Assembly (NCBI RefSeq): GCF_000735605.1
Contig: NZ_JPKG01000054.1
Span: 1 to 64,000, forward strand
Reading direction: 5' to 3'
Origin: Allobosea sp. LC85
Lineage (GTDB): Bacteria; Pseudomonadota; Alphaproteobacteria; Rhizobiales; Beijerinckiaceae
DNA: 64,000 nucleotides
The number at the start of each line of letters is the position of its first letter. Within the stretch, counting starts at the first letter, position 1. The notes below the pieces were generated by a model that saw only the letters and a list, made by a program, of their open reading frames with translations, was not told where the DNA came from and did no database searches. Below, piece by piece: positions 17,825-27,115 of this stretch. The position numbers and the translations under genes were made by a program.

Positions 17825-19065
17825 TCGACGAGCTTGACGATCTGTGTCGCAGGGATATCGCGGAGTCCCAAGTTGCTACAGTCTTGCTTGATATTGGCGT
17901 TGCCGGTCCATTCGATTGACTTTGCGACAAGCTGTGTGCAGCCGCCATTTCCTGAGAAATTTCCTAGAAATTCGACTTTTTGCTTGGCGAAATAGAGCGC
18001 CCCGGTCAGCAGCGAGTTCGCTGTTCCATTAAATTTGTTGGTCCCACCGCCGCTTGCTCGGTCGCCGAAAAACAGCACCCCGGAGTAAGCTCCTGTTGTT
18101 GGCGCACTGAGCTGGACCGTTGCCGTCCCGTTCATCGTCACCCGCGCATTCCCTGCCAGATAGATCGTGACGTCTGATCCTGAAATATTGGCATTGGAGT
18201 TTATGCGGAAATCGCCGCCGCTGATGACGTAGACGCCAGGCTTGAGCTTGACCGTTCCATTGAGCGTCAGACCTGAGCAATAGACGCCTGGCTGGAGAGT
18301 TCCACCGTTCGTGGGATTGCATGAACCCGACGTTGACGGAGCGACCAGATCAGCGAAAGGGTCGTAGGCAGGAGCCGCATTTGTCACAGGCCTGGCGCAT
18401 CGCGTCGTCACCGATCCCGACGTAAGATCAACGCCGCCTGCCGAGATCAGGCAATCAACAGTCATCGTGGCGGAGCCTTGCGTCCTTATGGCGTCTGTGG
18501 CGGTCGAATTCGCCATCGCCGAGCATCCGGTCAGGTTTACGCTTGCGCTACCCGACATCAGGACTGTCCGAGATGCGGTCGGATCGAGTGCAAGCATGCA
18601 CGCGTTTGAATCGACCGCGTAAACTGCAACCGAGCGGCGCGAGACCACGAGAGGCGTTTCGTCAAAGACCTGAGAAAAGAACCGTGGAAGCGTTTGATTT
18701 AAGATGACCTCGACGCCCTTTTTTCCCGCATTCGGGCCCGTCGATGGCGGACTGTAGACGGAGATTGTCCCCGTTGCTGCTTCAAATTGGTTTCCCGTCG
18801 CGACATCGACAGCCGCGGCTTTCATCTTGGTGGAATCTGAGCCACCGAGCTTTTCGAGAGCTGCCGCATAAGCAGCTGCGTCGGACGCCGACTGCAGATT
18901 CAGGCTACGATAATACCAATACCCTGTCTCAACCGCGAGCCCCGCGCTCCCCATGATCAGCGGGAGACTAAGTCCAAATAAGATTGCGATATTACCGCTC
19001 TCGTCCGAAGAACGCCGGAGCGGGACGGCGAAAAGACGAGCAAATTGGGTTAGCCGGTTCAGCAT
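17821..19065 (-). CDS. TadG-like protein with a repetitive secreted domain
   Basis: The N-terminal region ESGNIAILFGLSLPLIMGSAG, then VETGYWYYRSLNLQSASDAA, is the TadG/TadE-type membrane anchor with the following helical register. The C-terminal ~220 residues are rich in Asn, Gly, Ser and Thr with short beta repeats (GDFRINSNANISGSDVTIYL, AGNARVTMNGTATVQL), suggesting a right-handed beta-helix or bactofilin-like surface domain. No MIDAS-containing VWA domain is evident, unlike classical TadG. The start at 19065 (MLNRLTQF) is preferred over the in-frame ATG at 19119. First gene of the three-gene set. Confidence 0.82.
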   Translation of the reverse strand: MLNRLTQFARLFAVPLRRSSDESGNIAILFGLSLPLIMGSAGLAVETGYWYYRSLNLQSASDAAAYAAALEKLGGSDSTKMKAAAVDVATGNQFEAATGTISVYSPPSTGPNAGKKGVEVILNQTLPRFFSQVFDETPLVVSRRSVAVYAVDSNACMLALDPTASRTVLMSGSASVNLTGCSAMANSTATDAIRTQGSATMTVDCLISAGGVDLTSGSVTTRCARPVTNAAPAYDPFADLVAPSTSGSCNPTNGGTLQPGVYCSGLTLNGTVKLKPGVYVISGGDFRINSNANISGSDVTIYLAGNARVTMNGTATVQLSAPTTGAYSGVLFFGDRASGGGTNKFNGTANSLLTGALYFAKQKVEFLGNFSGNGGCTQLVAKSIEWTGNANIKQDCSNLGLRDIPATQIVKLVE

Positions 19066-19206
19066 GACGAAGGTACCGGTGAAGCGCGAAGGATAGGCTA
19101 GGGCCAACCCTTGAGTCATTCGTTACAGATTTTGCAAAAATTTTCGAAGCTCCTGCTCATGGCTCCAGTGGCTGCTCTTGGAGAGCATCAGGGCAACGGA
19201 GATGGC

Positions 19207-19310
19207 TTAGAACATCGGACCGGAAATCGTATCCGGTCCGATGCTCTAACCTTTTGTGTTTGCATCGGCTTTCCCGAAAACCGCAATGCACTTTCCGGGC
19301 CGATGCTATA
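19207..19310 (-). repeat. Intergenic repeat family A, copy 2
   Basis: TTAGAACATCGGACCGGAAA, then TCCGGTCCGATGCTCTAACC, then TTTTGTGTTTGCATCGGC and a hairpin ending GGGCCGATGC. Inverted orientation. It lies between the TadG-type gene and the altronate dehydratase-like gene, a 350-base gap otherwise empty of genes. Confidence 0.9.
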
Positions 19311-19415
19311 GGCTTCCTTCGTACGACCGGGGGACGCAGAGCTAGGCGAAGCGCGTGGGCGCCGCCCGGCAATTTAAGGTAACCGTGGCCCCATCAGGCT
19401 CGAAGCGCCCCCTCG

Positions 19416-20615
19416 TCACGCCGCCGGCAGGCAGGCGGGTCCGAGCGGCTCGAAGCTTTTGTAGGTCAGGATGAACTCCTGGTGGCCGAGCTCTTCCGAT
19501 TTGGTGCACCCGCCCGTGGCCAGCGAGATGACGAGGTCGCGGATCTCGCGGCCGACCTCGTCGAGCCCGGCGCGGCCCTCGAGGATCCGCCCGGCATCGA
19601 CATCCATGTCGTCTTCCATCCGGCGATAGGTTTCCGGGTTCGCGCAGATCTTGACCACCGGCGAGATCGCCGAGCCGACGACCGAGCCGCGGCCGGTGAC
19701 GAAGAGCACGCAATGCGCGCCGCAGGCGATCAGCTCCGCGATCTCGGCATTGTCGTTGATATTGGGGAAGCCGAAGCGCACTTCGCCATCCGGCACGACA
19801 TCGAGCAGGTAGAGCCCGCCGTGGGGCGGGATGTCGCCGGGCTTGATCAGGCCCGAGATCGGCGATGCGCCGGATTTGGCATAGGCGCCCATCGATTTTT
19901 CCTCGATGGTCGACAATCCGCCCTCGGCATTGCCGGCGGCGAAGGAGCCATAGCCGAGCGTCGCGTAATAACGGGCCGCCTTGGCGACCGATCTTTCCAG
20001 CTCCTCGCCCAGCTCGGGCGTGACCGCGCGCGCCGCCATGATGTGCTCGCAGCCGATCAGCTCGCCGGTTTCCTCGAAGATGCAGGCGGCGCCCTCCGAA
20101 ATCAGCAGGTCGAAGGCGCGCCCGGCCGCAGGGTTGCCGGTGATGCCCGAGGTGCCGTCCGAGCCGCCGCAGACGGTGCCGACGACGAGCTCACTGAGCG
20201 CCATCGGCACGGTCTCCTGCTCGTCGAGACGCGCGCGCTCGGCCTCGACCCAGGCGCGACCCTCCTTGATCGAGCTGCGCGTGCCGCCGGTGCCCTGGAT
20301 GATGATGGTCTTCACCGGCCGGCCGGAGGCCCGCACGACGCGCTCGAGCGCATATTTGTTGAAGCTCTCGCAGCCGAGCGAGATCAGCAGCACGGCCCCG
20401 ACATTGGGGTGGGTGCAGAGCCGCTCCATCATCTTTTCGGCATAGCCATTGGGGTAGCAGCCGGGAAAGCCGATGACGTGGACGCCGTTCTCGCGCCAGG
20501 GCAGGGCGATCTCGCGTGCGACGTGATGCGCGCATTCGACGAGATAGGCGACGGCGACGGTGTTGCGGATGCCCTTGCGCCCGTCGGAGCGGAGATAGCC
20601 GCGCATGTCGTTCAT
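19416..20615 (-). CDS. UxaA/GarD-family dehydratase, large subunit (altronate dehydratase-like)
   Basis: A 399-residue protein of the altronate/galactarate dehydratase family, large (catalytic) domain. It begins MRGYLRSDGRKGIRNTVAV, the family signature, with the conserved GCYPNGYAEKMMERL, GCESFN and GTVCGGSDGTSGITGNPA segments. In E. coli UxaA this domain is fused to an N-terminal SAF domain; here the SAF part is a separate gene just upstream with a four-base overlap. Substrates are likely sugar acids such as altronate, galactarate or a related hydroxy acid. Which one cannot be told from sequence. Confidence 0.88.
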   Translation of the reverse strand: MNDMRGYLRSDGRKGIRNTVAVAYLVECAHHVAREIALPWRENGVHVIGFPGCYPNGYAEKMMERLCTHPNVGAVLLISLGCESFNKYALERVVRASGRPVKTIIIQGTGGTRSSIKEGRAWVEAERARLDEQETVPMALSELVVGTVCGGSDGTSGITGNPAAGRAFDLLISEGAACIFEETGELIGCEHIMAARAVTPELGEELERSVAKAARYYATLGYGSFAAGNAEGGLSTIEEKSMGAYAKSGASPISGLIKPGDIPPHGGLYLLDVVPDGEVRFGFPNINDNAEIAELIACGAHCVLFVTGRGSVVGSAISPVVKICANPETYRRMEDDMDVDAGRILEGRAGLDEVGREIRDLVISLATGGCTKSEELGHQEFILTYKSFEPLGPACLPAA

Positions 20616-20929
20616 TGGACGGCTCCCGCCTTGCGCTCGTCTTCGAGATGATAGGTCGGGGTGTAGTCGCTCTTCATGTTCTGAACATGGACATGCTGGC
20701 CGGCCGCGATCGCTTCCGTCGCCACGCCGATCGGCGCCCCGTATTTCAGGATTTTTTCGCCGGCGGCGATCGGCTGGCGCGCGACCTTGTGGGCGAGCGC
20801 GATATCGCGGTCGAGCACGGCCGGGCCTGCGCCGGTGTCCACGGTCTCGCCGGCGGCGAGCCGCATCCGCGCGACAAAGACATTGTCGCGCGGATCGAGC
20901 AGGATGAGCCGGGGATCGTGCTGAGCCAT
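20612..20929 (-). CDS. UxaA-type SAF domain protein, small subunit
   Basis: A 105-residue SAF-domain protein matching the N-terminal domain of altronate dehydratase: DNVFVARMRLAAGE, ALAHKVARQPIAAGEKILKY, then APIGVATEAIAAGQHVHVQN. It overlaps the large-subunit gene by four bases, so the two products should assemble into one enzyme. Split two-subunit forms are known in this family. Confidence 0.88.
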   Translation of the reverse strand: MAQHDPRLILLDPRDNVFVARMRLAAGETVDTGAGPAVLDRDIALAHKVARQPIAAGEKILKYGAPIGVATEAIAAGQHVHVQNMKSDYTPTYHLEDERKAGAVQ

Positions 20930-20995
20930 GGGCTTAAACTCCTCGAGAAGCAGACCGCCTCGCTCCGGGCGGCCGGGGAAACCGGCCGGAATCGA

Positions 20996-21646
20996 TCAAA
21001 ACTTGCCGAACTGGAGATAGGCTTCCTGGGGGTCGGTGCCGGCGAGGATCGCGGTGCGGACCTTGTTCTCGGCCGAGATCGCCGTCTCGGCCTTCTCCAG
21101 CACCTCCTCGATCACCTCGGCGGGAATGCGCACGATGCCGTCGCGATCGCCGAGGATGTAGTCGCCGGGCCGGATCCAGACGGCGCCGATCTTGATCGGC
21201 TCGTCGATCGTCTTCGGCATCCAGAAGCCGACGATGTCGCGTGGCGTATAGGCCCGGAAATAGGCCTGGAAGCCCATATCGACCATGAACTCGGTATCGC
21301 GCGACAGGCCGTCGATGACGCAGCCGCGCACGCCCTTGTTCTTGAGCGTCTCGGCCGAAAGCTCGCCCATCAGCGCGACCTCGTCGGTATTCGGCTGGCA
21401 GACCCAGACATGGCCGGGCTTGGCGCGCGAGAGCAGGCCGGTCCAGCCGAGCAGGGTCTCATGCGCGTCGAAATCCGGATCGGTCTTGCCCTCGACGGTG
21501 AAGGCCGGGCCGGCCAGCTTCTGGCCGGGCAGGAGGGGCCTCAGCTCGGGCGGGAACGTGAAATCCTTCAGCCCCATGGCGCGCATGACATCGTGGATGA
21601 TGCCGGTGTAGCAGCGTTCCAGCCGCTCGGTCAGTTGATCGCTCAA
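20996..21646 (-). CDS. RraA-like / HMG aldolase family protein
   Basis: About 216 residues of the RraA-like fold, which includes 4-hydroxy-4-methyl-2-oxoglutarate/oxaloacetate-type aldolases. Family marks are GPAFTVEGK, GVRGCVIDGLSRDTEFM (Arg-Asp of the metal/substrate site) and PGDYILGDRDGIVRIP. Start: TTG at 21646 with GGAGGA at 21651-21656; the frame is open far upstream but shows no homologous extension. It precedes the split dehydratase on the same strand, so the three genes probably form a sugar-acid or keto-acid catabolic operon. It is not likely to be the RNase E regulator itself. Confidence 0.83.
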   Translation of the reverse strand: MSDQLTERLERCYTGIIHDVMRAMGLKDFTFPPELRPLLPGQKLAGPAFTVEGKTDPDFDAHETLLGWTGLLSRAKPGHVWVCQPNTDEVALMGELSAETLKNKGVRGCVIDGLSRDTEFMVDMGFQAYFRAYTPRDIVGFWMPKTIDEPIKIGAVWIRPGDYILGDRDGIVRIPAEVIEEVLEKAETAISAENKVRTAILAGTDPQEAYLQFGKF

Positions 21647-21788
21647 GGCTTCCTCCGTATTGGCACGTTCCTGCGCCGGGGCGCGCCACCATTGCCGCCG
21701 CGACGCACTGCCATTGCGGCCAAGGTGCCGGCAGGGAGCATCGGCCGCAAGCGCGTTTTTCGCGCCTCGACGATGCGTTTCAAACGGT

Positions 21789-22544
21789 TTAACTGTCCGA
21801 GTCGACCCGTTCCCAGCCCTGGGGCGAGAGGCGCTCCTGCGGCAGGAAGCGGGCCTTGTAGGCCATCTTGGGCGAGCCATCGACCCAATAGCCGAGATAG
21901 ACATAGGGCAGGCGAAGCTTGCGGGCCCGCTCGATATGGTCGAGCACCATGAAGGTGCCGAGCGAGCGCTGCTCCAGTGTCGGGTCGAACACCGAATAGA
22001 CCATCGAGAGCCCGTCATTCAGCCGGTCGGTCAGCGCCATGGCGAAGAGATCGCCGACGCCGCGCCCGGTGAAGCCGCTATCGGGGCCGCGCCGGCGGTA
22101 TTCGATCAGGTTGGTCTCGACATGCGTGTCCTCGATCATCATCGCGAAATCGAGGGCCGACATCGAGGCCATGCCGCCATCGGGGTGGCGTTCGTCGAGA
22201 TAGCTGCGGAACAGCGAGTAATGCTCGGAGCGCGGCTCCGGCGGCAGCTCCTCGCCGATCAGGTCGCAATTGCGGGCGAGCACACGCCGGAACCCGCGCG
22301 ACGGCCGGAAATCGTCGACGCAGACGCGGACGGAGACGCAGGAGCGGCAGGTCTCGCAGGCCGGGCGATAGGCGATGCTCTGCGAGCGGCGGAAACCGCC
22401 TTGGGAGAGCACGTCGTTGAGGTCGCGCGCCCGTCCGCCGACAAGGTGGGTGAACACCTTGCGTTCCTCCCGCCCGGGCAGATACGGGCAGGAGGTCGGT
22501 GACGTCAGATAGAATTGCGGGGCATCCCGCAACGGGCGCGTCAC
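21789..22544 (-). CDS. bpt: Aspartate/glutamate leucyltransferase (Bpt)
   Basis: N-end-rule enzyme that attaches leucine from Leu-tRNA to proteins with N-terminal Asp or Glu, marking them for ClpAP/ClpS. The N-terminal cysteine cluster ([21 protein letters not shown]) and the C-terminal acyltransferase fold ([20 protein letters not shown]) match the ATE/Bpt family. 251 residues, full length. Bacterial members of this family act as leucyl-transferases; the older annotation is arginyl-tRNA-protein transferase. It lies upstream of the RraA/UxaA genes but is probably independent of them. Confidence 0.93.
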   Translation of the reverse strand: MTRPLRDAPQFYLTSPTSCPYLPGREERKVFTHLVGGRARDLNDVLSQGGFRRSQSIAYRPACETCRSCVSVRVCVDDFRPSRGFRRVLARNCDLIGEELPPEPRSEHYSLFRSYLDERHPDGGMASMSALDFAMMIEDTHVETNLIEYRRRGPDSGFTGRGVGDLFAMALTDRLNDGLSMVYSVFDPTLEQRSLGTFMVLDHIERARKLRLPYVYLGYWVDGSPKMAYKARFLPQERLSPQGWERVDSDS

Positions 22545-22620
22545 GTTCGTATCGCTCCGGAAACGACCTGAACCACGAGTGTAGCAGCAGCGCAGCCGGC
22601 AACAAGAGTTGCGATGCGGG

Positions 22621-23091
22621 TCAGGCGCGGACGACGACCAGCCCGGTCAGGATATCGTGGCCGAGCCTGCGGTCATCGCGCACCAGTCCGCAGAGGATAT
22701 CGAGCACCCAGAGCGCGACCGTGCCCGCCGCGACATAGAACAGCAGGGCATGGACCGCCGCCGCGAGCCCGTCGGGACGCCCGCCATTGACGGTCTCGAC
22801 CCTGAGACCCGCCATGCGCATGCCCCAGGTCGATTGCTTCGGACCGCCGACGGTCAGCGCCGCATAGCCGAGCGCGGTCGCCACCGTCGCGATCGGCAGG
22901 AGCAGCCAGGTCGCGCCGAAGGTGACGAGGCCGAGGAAGATCAGGAGCGCGACCACGAGCCAGCCCAGGATGAACAGGGCGATGATGTCGCCGATCCAGG
23001 CGAACAGGCGCGACCCCAGCACGCCGCTGACATTCTGCAGCGGGCGCTGTTCGATCGGCGTGACCGGTTGCTGATAGCTGCGTTCGCTCAT
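22621..23091 (-). CDS. RDD-family membrane protein
   Basis: A 156-residue inner-membrane protein with three or four hydrophobic segments. The RDD hallmark is [20 protein letters not shown] near the N terminus, with GKxx-type [21 protein letters not shown] and the late [20 protein letters not shown] proteins are poorly understood; some are implicated in ion (Na+/H+) transport. It is downstream of ilvA on the same strand with a 68-base gap, and precedes bpt. Confidence 0.87.
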   Translation of the reverse strand: MSERSYQQPVTPIEQRPLQNVSGVLGSRLFAWIGDIIALFILGWLVVALLIFLGLVTFGATWLLLPIATVATALGYAALTVGGPKQSTWGMRMAGLRVETVNGGRPDGLAAAVHALLFYVAAGTVALWVLDILCGLVRDDRRLGHDILTGLVVVRA

Positions 23092-23159
23092 CGAAGGTCG
23101 AGACCCCTTGTTTCGCGGGCGCGTCCGGTGGTGGTGCGCTCCGCCGCCATAATGTTTGA

Positions 23160-24404
23160 TCAGCGGTCCTGTTCCGCAAGGCCGCGCGGAAAGATACGGC
23201 GCGGCTGGAAGCCATTGGCCCGCAGCGCCTCCTCGATGGCGCGCGTATGGCTCTCGCCCCGCGTCTCGACCGTGACATCGAGCGTCACGCCCTTGGCCGG
23301 CACGTCGAGGAAGAGCCTGCCATGGCTGACCTCGAGGATGTTGGCGCCGTGCTCGCCGAGCAGGCTCGCGACCTTGCCGAGCAGGCCCGGCCGGTCGCTG
23401 GCGGTGAGGCGGAAGGCGGCGATGCGGTCCTCGCGCTCCAGCTCGCGCACCATGATCGCGGCGAGCAGCCTGGTGTCGATATTGCCGCCGCAGAGCACCA
23501 AACCGACCTTGCGGCCGCGATAGCGCTCCGGCTCCTTCAGCATCGCGGCGAGCCCGGCGGCGCCGGCGCCCTCGGCCAGCGAATGCTGCAGGCTGGCATA
23601 GGCATTGACCGCGCGCTCGATCAGGTCCTCGCCGACCAGGACGATGTCGGACACCAGGCTGGAGACGATCGGCAAGGTCTGCTCGCCGACCGTCTTGACG
23701 GCGATGCCTTCGGCCAGCGTCGCGCCGCCGATCGGCCGGTCCTCGCCATTCACGGCATTGTAGAAGGAGGGATAGAGCTCGGCCTCGACGCCGATCAGCT
23801 CGATCTCCGGCTTCAGGGCCTTGGCCGCAATGGCGTTGCCGGCCATCAGCCCGCCGCCGCCGAGCGGAATGATCAGCACATCGAGATCGGGCGCATCGGC
23901 CAGCATTTCACGCGCGATCGTGCCCTGGCCGGCCATCACGGCCGCGTCGTCATAGGGGTGCACGAAGACCAGGGCTTCGGCCTGCGCCAGTTCGCGGGCG
24001 CGCACGGCCGATTCGTAGAGCGTTTCGCCATAGAGCACGACGCGGGCGCCATGGGCCCTGGTGTTCTCGACCTTCACCAGCGGCGTCGTCTCCGGCATCA
24101 CGATGGTCGCCGGGATGCCGAAGCGGCGCGCGTGATAGGCGACGGCCTGCGCATGGTTGCCGGCGGACATGGCGATGACGCCGCGGGCCTTCTCGGCCTC
24201 CGTCAGGCCGAGCAGCTTGTTGACCGCGCCGCGTTCCTTGAAGGAGGCCGTCGCCTGCATGTTCTCGTGCTTGACCAGCACGGTCGCGCCGGTGAGCTCG
24301 GACAGGCGCGGCGCCGGTACCAGCGGCGTGCGCAGCACATGCCCCTCGATACGCCGGGCGGCCGCTTCGATATCGGCGGGAGTGATCGAGAAAGGCTCGC
24401 TCAT
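23160..24404 (-). CDS. ilvA: Threonine ammonia-lyase (threonine dehydratase)
   Basis: PLP enzyme converting threonine to 2-oxobutanoate, the first step towards isoleucine. The PLP lysine is in ATASFKERGAVNKLL (about residue 56), and the phosphate-binding loop is PLGGGGLMAG. After about 325 residues a single ACT domain follows (DRPGLLGKVASLLGEHGANI). A 414-residue length with one ACT domain is the form found in many bacteria and may be biosynthetic or catabolic. The neighbouring upstream gene is a branched-chain amino-acid permease-like protein, 14 bases away. Confidence 0.93.
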   Translation of the reverse strand: MSEPFSITPADIEAAARRIEGHVLRTPLVPAPRLSELTGATVLVKHENMQATASFKERGAVNKLLGLTEAEKARGVIAMSAGNHAQAVAYHARRFGIPATIVMPETTPLVKVENTRAHGARVVLYGETLYESAVRARELAQAEALVFVHPYDDAAVMAGQGTIAREMLADAPDLDVLIIPLGGGGLMAGNAIAAKALKPEIELIGVEAELYPSFYNAVNGEDRPIGGATLAEGIAVKTVGEQTLPIVSSLVSDIVLVGEDLIERAVNAYASLQHSLAEGAGAAGLAAMLKEPERYRGRKVGLVLCGGNIDTRLLAAIMVRELEREDRIAAFRLTASDRPGLLGKVASLLGEHGANILEVSHGRLFLDVPAKGVTLDVTVETRGESHTRAIEEALRANGFQPRRIFPRGLAEQDR

Positions 24405-24418
24405 GCGTGGAGTTCCGT

Positions 24419-25750
24419 TCAGACCTGACGAGGCGCAAGCGCGCCCTCGCCGAAGAAGCCGCCGGGGCGCAGGATCAGCACCACGGCGAGCAAGCTATAG
24501 ACGGCGATGTCGCGCTGTTCGAGCGGCATGGCCGATGACCACAGGACCTCGAAGAGCGCGATGCTGAGGCCGCCGAGGCAGGCCCCGGCGACCGAGCCGA
24601 TGCCGCCCAGGATCGCGGCGACGAGCGCCTTCAGCCCGAGCGTGAACCCGCCGGCGAAGCCCATGCCGCCATAGATCGCGGTGACGATGACGCCGGCCGC
24701 GCCGCAGGCCGCGCAGGCGAGGATCAGCGCCCGGTCATGCACGGCACGCGCGTTGACGCCGAAAAGCGCTGCGGTGCCGGCATCGTCCGAGACCGCGCGC
24801 CAGGCCCGCCCGAAGGCGGAATGGCGGATCAGCAGCACGAGCCCGAGCGCGGCACTGAGGCCGCCGGCGGCGAGCGCCAGCCCGACCGGGGTTGCGGTGA
24901 CGATGAAGCTGCCCGAGCGGGCCAGCGCCCAGGGCTCGTTGAAGACCGGCGGCAGCCAGCGCAGGTCCGGCCCCTGCGCCAGCCGCAGGTACTCCGACAG
25001 CGCAATCGCGAGCCCGATCGTCGCGATCAGCATCTGCTGGCCGCTGGCGCGCTCGAGATGGCGCAGCACGAAACGCCCCATGGCGAAGCCGTGGAAGGCC
25101 GCGACCAGCATGGCCACGACGAAAGCGACCAGCAGCCCCGAGACCGGCGTCGAGATCGCCGCCGAGACGAGGAGCGCCACGCCGATGACGGCGGCAAGCG
25201 CGCCGAGCGCCGCGAATTCGCCGAAGCACAGGATGATCCGCCCGGTCAGGCCATAGATCAGCGCATAGGCCGAGGCGAGCAGCGCGTAGACCGCCGCCGA
25301 GGGCAGGGCGCTCAGGCCCTGCTGCAGGGCATAGGCGAGGCCGGCCGGGAGCTGCGGCAGGCCGTCGATGCGGGCCGAGCCCGGATCGGCCGGCGGTTCC
25401 TCGCGATTCTCGAGATAGAAGCGCCGGAGCAGGTAGAAGCTGGCATCGTTCATCGGCCGTCCGTCGACCGCGACCCCGAGCAGCGCGCCGCGCTGCAGGC
25501 CCGCGCCCTCGCCGGCGAAGAGGCAGTCGATCATGCGCTGGCGGGCCGGGCCGCCGCCGGTCTCGACATGGTAGAGGATGCGCAGGGCATTGGCGCGCGG
25601 GCCGGTCGTCGCGCGGTCGATGGTGATGCGCGCGTCCGGCGCGTTGAGCGCCGGAATCGCCTGGCGGCAAAGCCGCGTCTGGTCCGTATCGAAACGCTCG
25701 CCGCAGCCGGTCAGCAGCAAGGCCAGGAGAATCGGGAGGAGCGCGCGCAT
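24419..25750 (-). CDS. LivH-type ABC permease fused to an N-terminal lipoprotein-like domain
   Basis: A 443-residue protein in two parts. Residues 1-16 are a lipoprotein signal with lipobox LLLTGC (Cys16). About 120 soluble residues follow (two further Cys: LCRQAIP, MIDCLFAG). From about residue 145 to the end is a branched-chain amino acid ABC permease of the LivH family, with multiple membrane helices and the cytoplasmic EAA-like segment FGRAWRAVSDDAGTAALFGV. No LivM, LivG, LivF or binding protein gene is adjacent. The next gene downstream is ilvA, so a link to branched-chain amino acids is plausible but inferred. Confidence 0.82.
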   Translation of the reverse strand: MRALLPILLALLLTGCGERFDTDQTRLCRQAIPALNAPDARITIDRATTGPRANALRILYHVETGGGPARQRMIDCLFAGEGAGLQRGALLGVAVDGRPMNDASFYLLRRFYLENREEPPADPGSARIDGLPQLPAGLAYALQQGLSALPSAAVYALLASAYALIYGLTGRIILCFGEFAALGALAAVIGVALLVSAAISTPVSGLLVAFVVAMLVAAFHGFAMGRFVLRHLERASGQQMLIATIGLAIALSEYLRLAQGPDLRWLPPVFNEPWALARSGSFIVTATPVGLALAAGGLSAALGLVLLIRHSAFGRAWRAVSDDAGTAALFGVNARAVHDRALILACAACGAAGVIVTAIYGGMGFAGGFTLGLKALVAAILGGIGSVAGACLGGLSIALFEVLWSSAMPLEQRDIAVYSLLAVVLILRPGGFFGEGALAPRQV

Positions 25751-25861
25751 TGCGCGGACGCTAGCGCCAGTTGCGTCGCGTTGATACTCGCTGCGTCGCG
25801 CAATTCATCGCTTTGCCAGTCGCCTGTGATGTGATGCGGTGCGCTCCGAGGCGCACGCGCT

Positions 25862-26935
25862 TCAGCCGTTAATCTTCAGCTTCTCGGCGACGCGTGGCGC
25901 GAAATAGCTCAGCACCCCGTCGGCGCCGGCGCGCTTGAAGGCGATCAGGCTCTCCATCATGGCCCTGTCGCCATCGATCCAGCCATTCAGGGCGGCGGCC
26001 TGGATCATCGCGTACTCGCCGGAGACCTGATAGGCGAAGGTCGGCACCCGGAAATGGTCCTTCACCCGCGCGATCACGTCGAGATAGGGCATGCCGGGCT
26101 TGATCATCACCATGTCGGCGCCCTCTTCGAGATCGAGCGCGACCTCCGCAATGGCCTCGTCCGAATTGGCGGGGTCCATCTGATAGGTGCGCTTGTCGCC
26201 GACCAGCGTCGCATTGGTGCCGATCGCGTCCCGGAACGGACCATAGAAGGCCGAGGCGTATTTCGCCGCATAGGCCATGATCTGGACGTCCTCGAAGCCG
26301 GCCTCGTCGAGCTCGACCCGGATGGCACCGACGCGGCCGTCCATCATGTCGGAGGGGGCGATGACATCGGCGCCGGCATCGGCCAGCGCCAGCGCCTGCT
26401 GCGTCAGGATGCGCACGCTCGCATCGTTCAGGATGCGCTCGCCCGCCATCACGCCGTCATGGCCATGCGAGGTGTAGGGATCGAGCGCGGCGTCGCAGAT
26501 GATGCCGATCTCGGGCACTGCGGCCTTGATGGCGCGCACGGCACGGCACATCAGGTTGCGCGTGTTCAGCGCCTCCGAGGCCGTGGCGTCGCGCAGCGAT
26601 TTCTCGACATAGGGGAAAGGCGCGATCGCGGGGATGCCGAGGCTGGCGGCATGGGCGCTCTGGCGCACCGCCTCCTCGATGTTCAGCCGGTCGACGCCCG
26701 GCATCCAGGCAACGGCGGAGCGGGCGTCGCTCGAATCCACCAGGAAGATCGGCCAGATCAGGTCGTTCGTGGTCAGGACCGCCTCGCGCACCAGCCGCCG
26801 TGACCATTCGGCCTTGCGGTTGCGCCGCATCCGGCGGGTCAGGTCGAGCGAATCCTTGCTGCGCAGGGCGGCCGCCGGCAGATCATCCTGCCGCGACACC
26901 GGCGCCGGAAACGGCTTTACAACCCGATGTGCCAT
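25862..26935 (-). CDS. hemB: Porphobilinogen synthase (delta-aminolevulinate dehydratase)
   Basis: Joins two 5-aminolevulinate molecules to porphobilinogen for haem and related tetrapyrroles. The Schiff-base lysine lies in GADMVMIKPGMPYLDVI, the family signature; a second lysine is in VGDKRTYQMDPANSDEA. The metal-site region ICDAALDPYTSHGHDG has Asp in place of the zinc cysteines, typical of the Mg-dependent alphaproteobacterial form. 357 residues, full length. Confidence 0.96.
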   Translation of the reverse strand: MAHRVVKPFPAPVSRQDDLPAAALRSKDSLDLTRRMRRNRKAEWSRRLVREAVLTTNDLIWPIFLVDSSDARSAVAWMPGVDRLNIEEAVRQSAHAASLGIPAIAPFPYVEKSLRDATASEALNTRNLMCRAVRAIKAAVPEIGIICDAALDPYTSHGHDGVMAGERILNDASVRILTQQALALADAGADVIAPSDMMDGRVGAIRVELDEAGFEDVQIMAYAAKYASAFYGPFRDAIGTNATLVGDKRTYQMDPANSDEAIAEVALDLEEGADMVMIKPGMPYLDVIARVKDHFRVPTFAYQVSGEYAMIQAAALNGWIDGDRAMMESLIAFKRAGADGVLSYFAPRVAEKLKING

Positions 26936-27115
26936 GAAATCCTCCGCCGCGTGGGCGCGTTGGCTTGTCCTTTACCGGAGGCTTAGCACATCGGAACCAT
27001 TCCAAAACAGGGGTGGATGGTCGCAACCTTGCGGTCGAGCCTGCGCAGCGGCGCGCGTTGACAATCGCCCGAGCCCCGGCCCAGAACCTGACCTGTCATC
27101 AGGGATCAGCACGGC

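Noticed and set aside
22609-23523. Long plus-strand frame across the RDD and ilvA genes
   Set aside because: Shadow of two recognised minus-strand genes; no similarity in the product.
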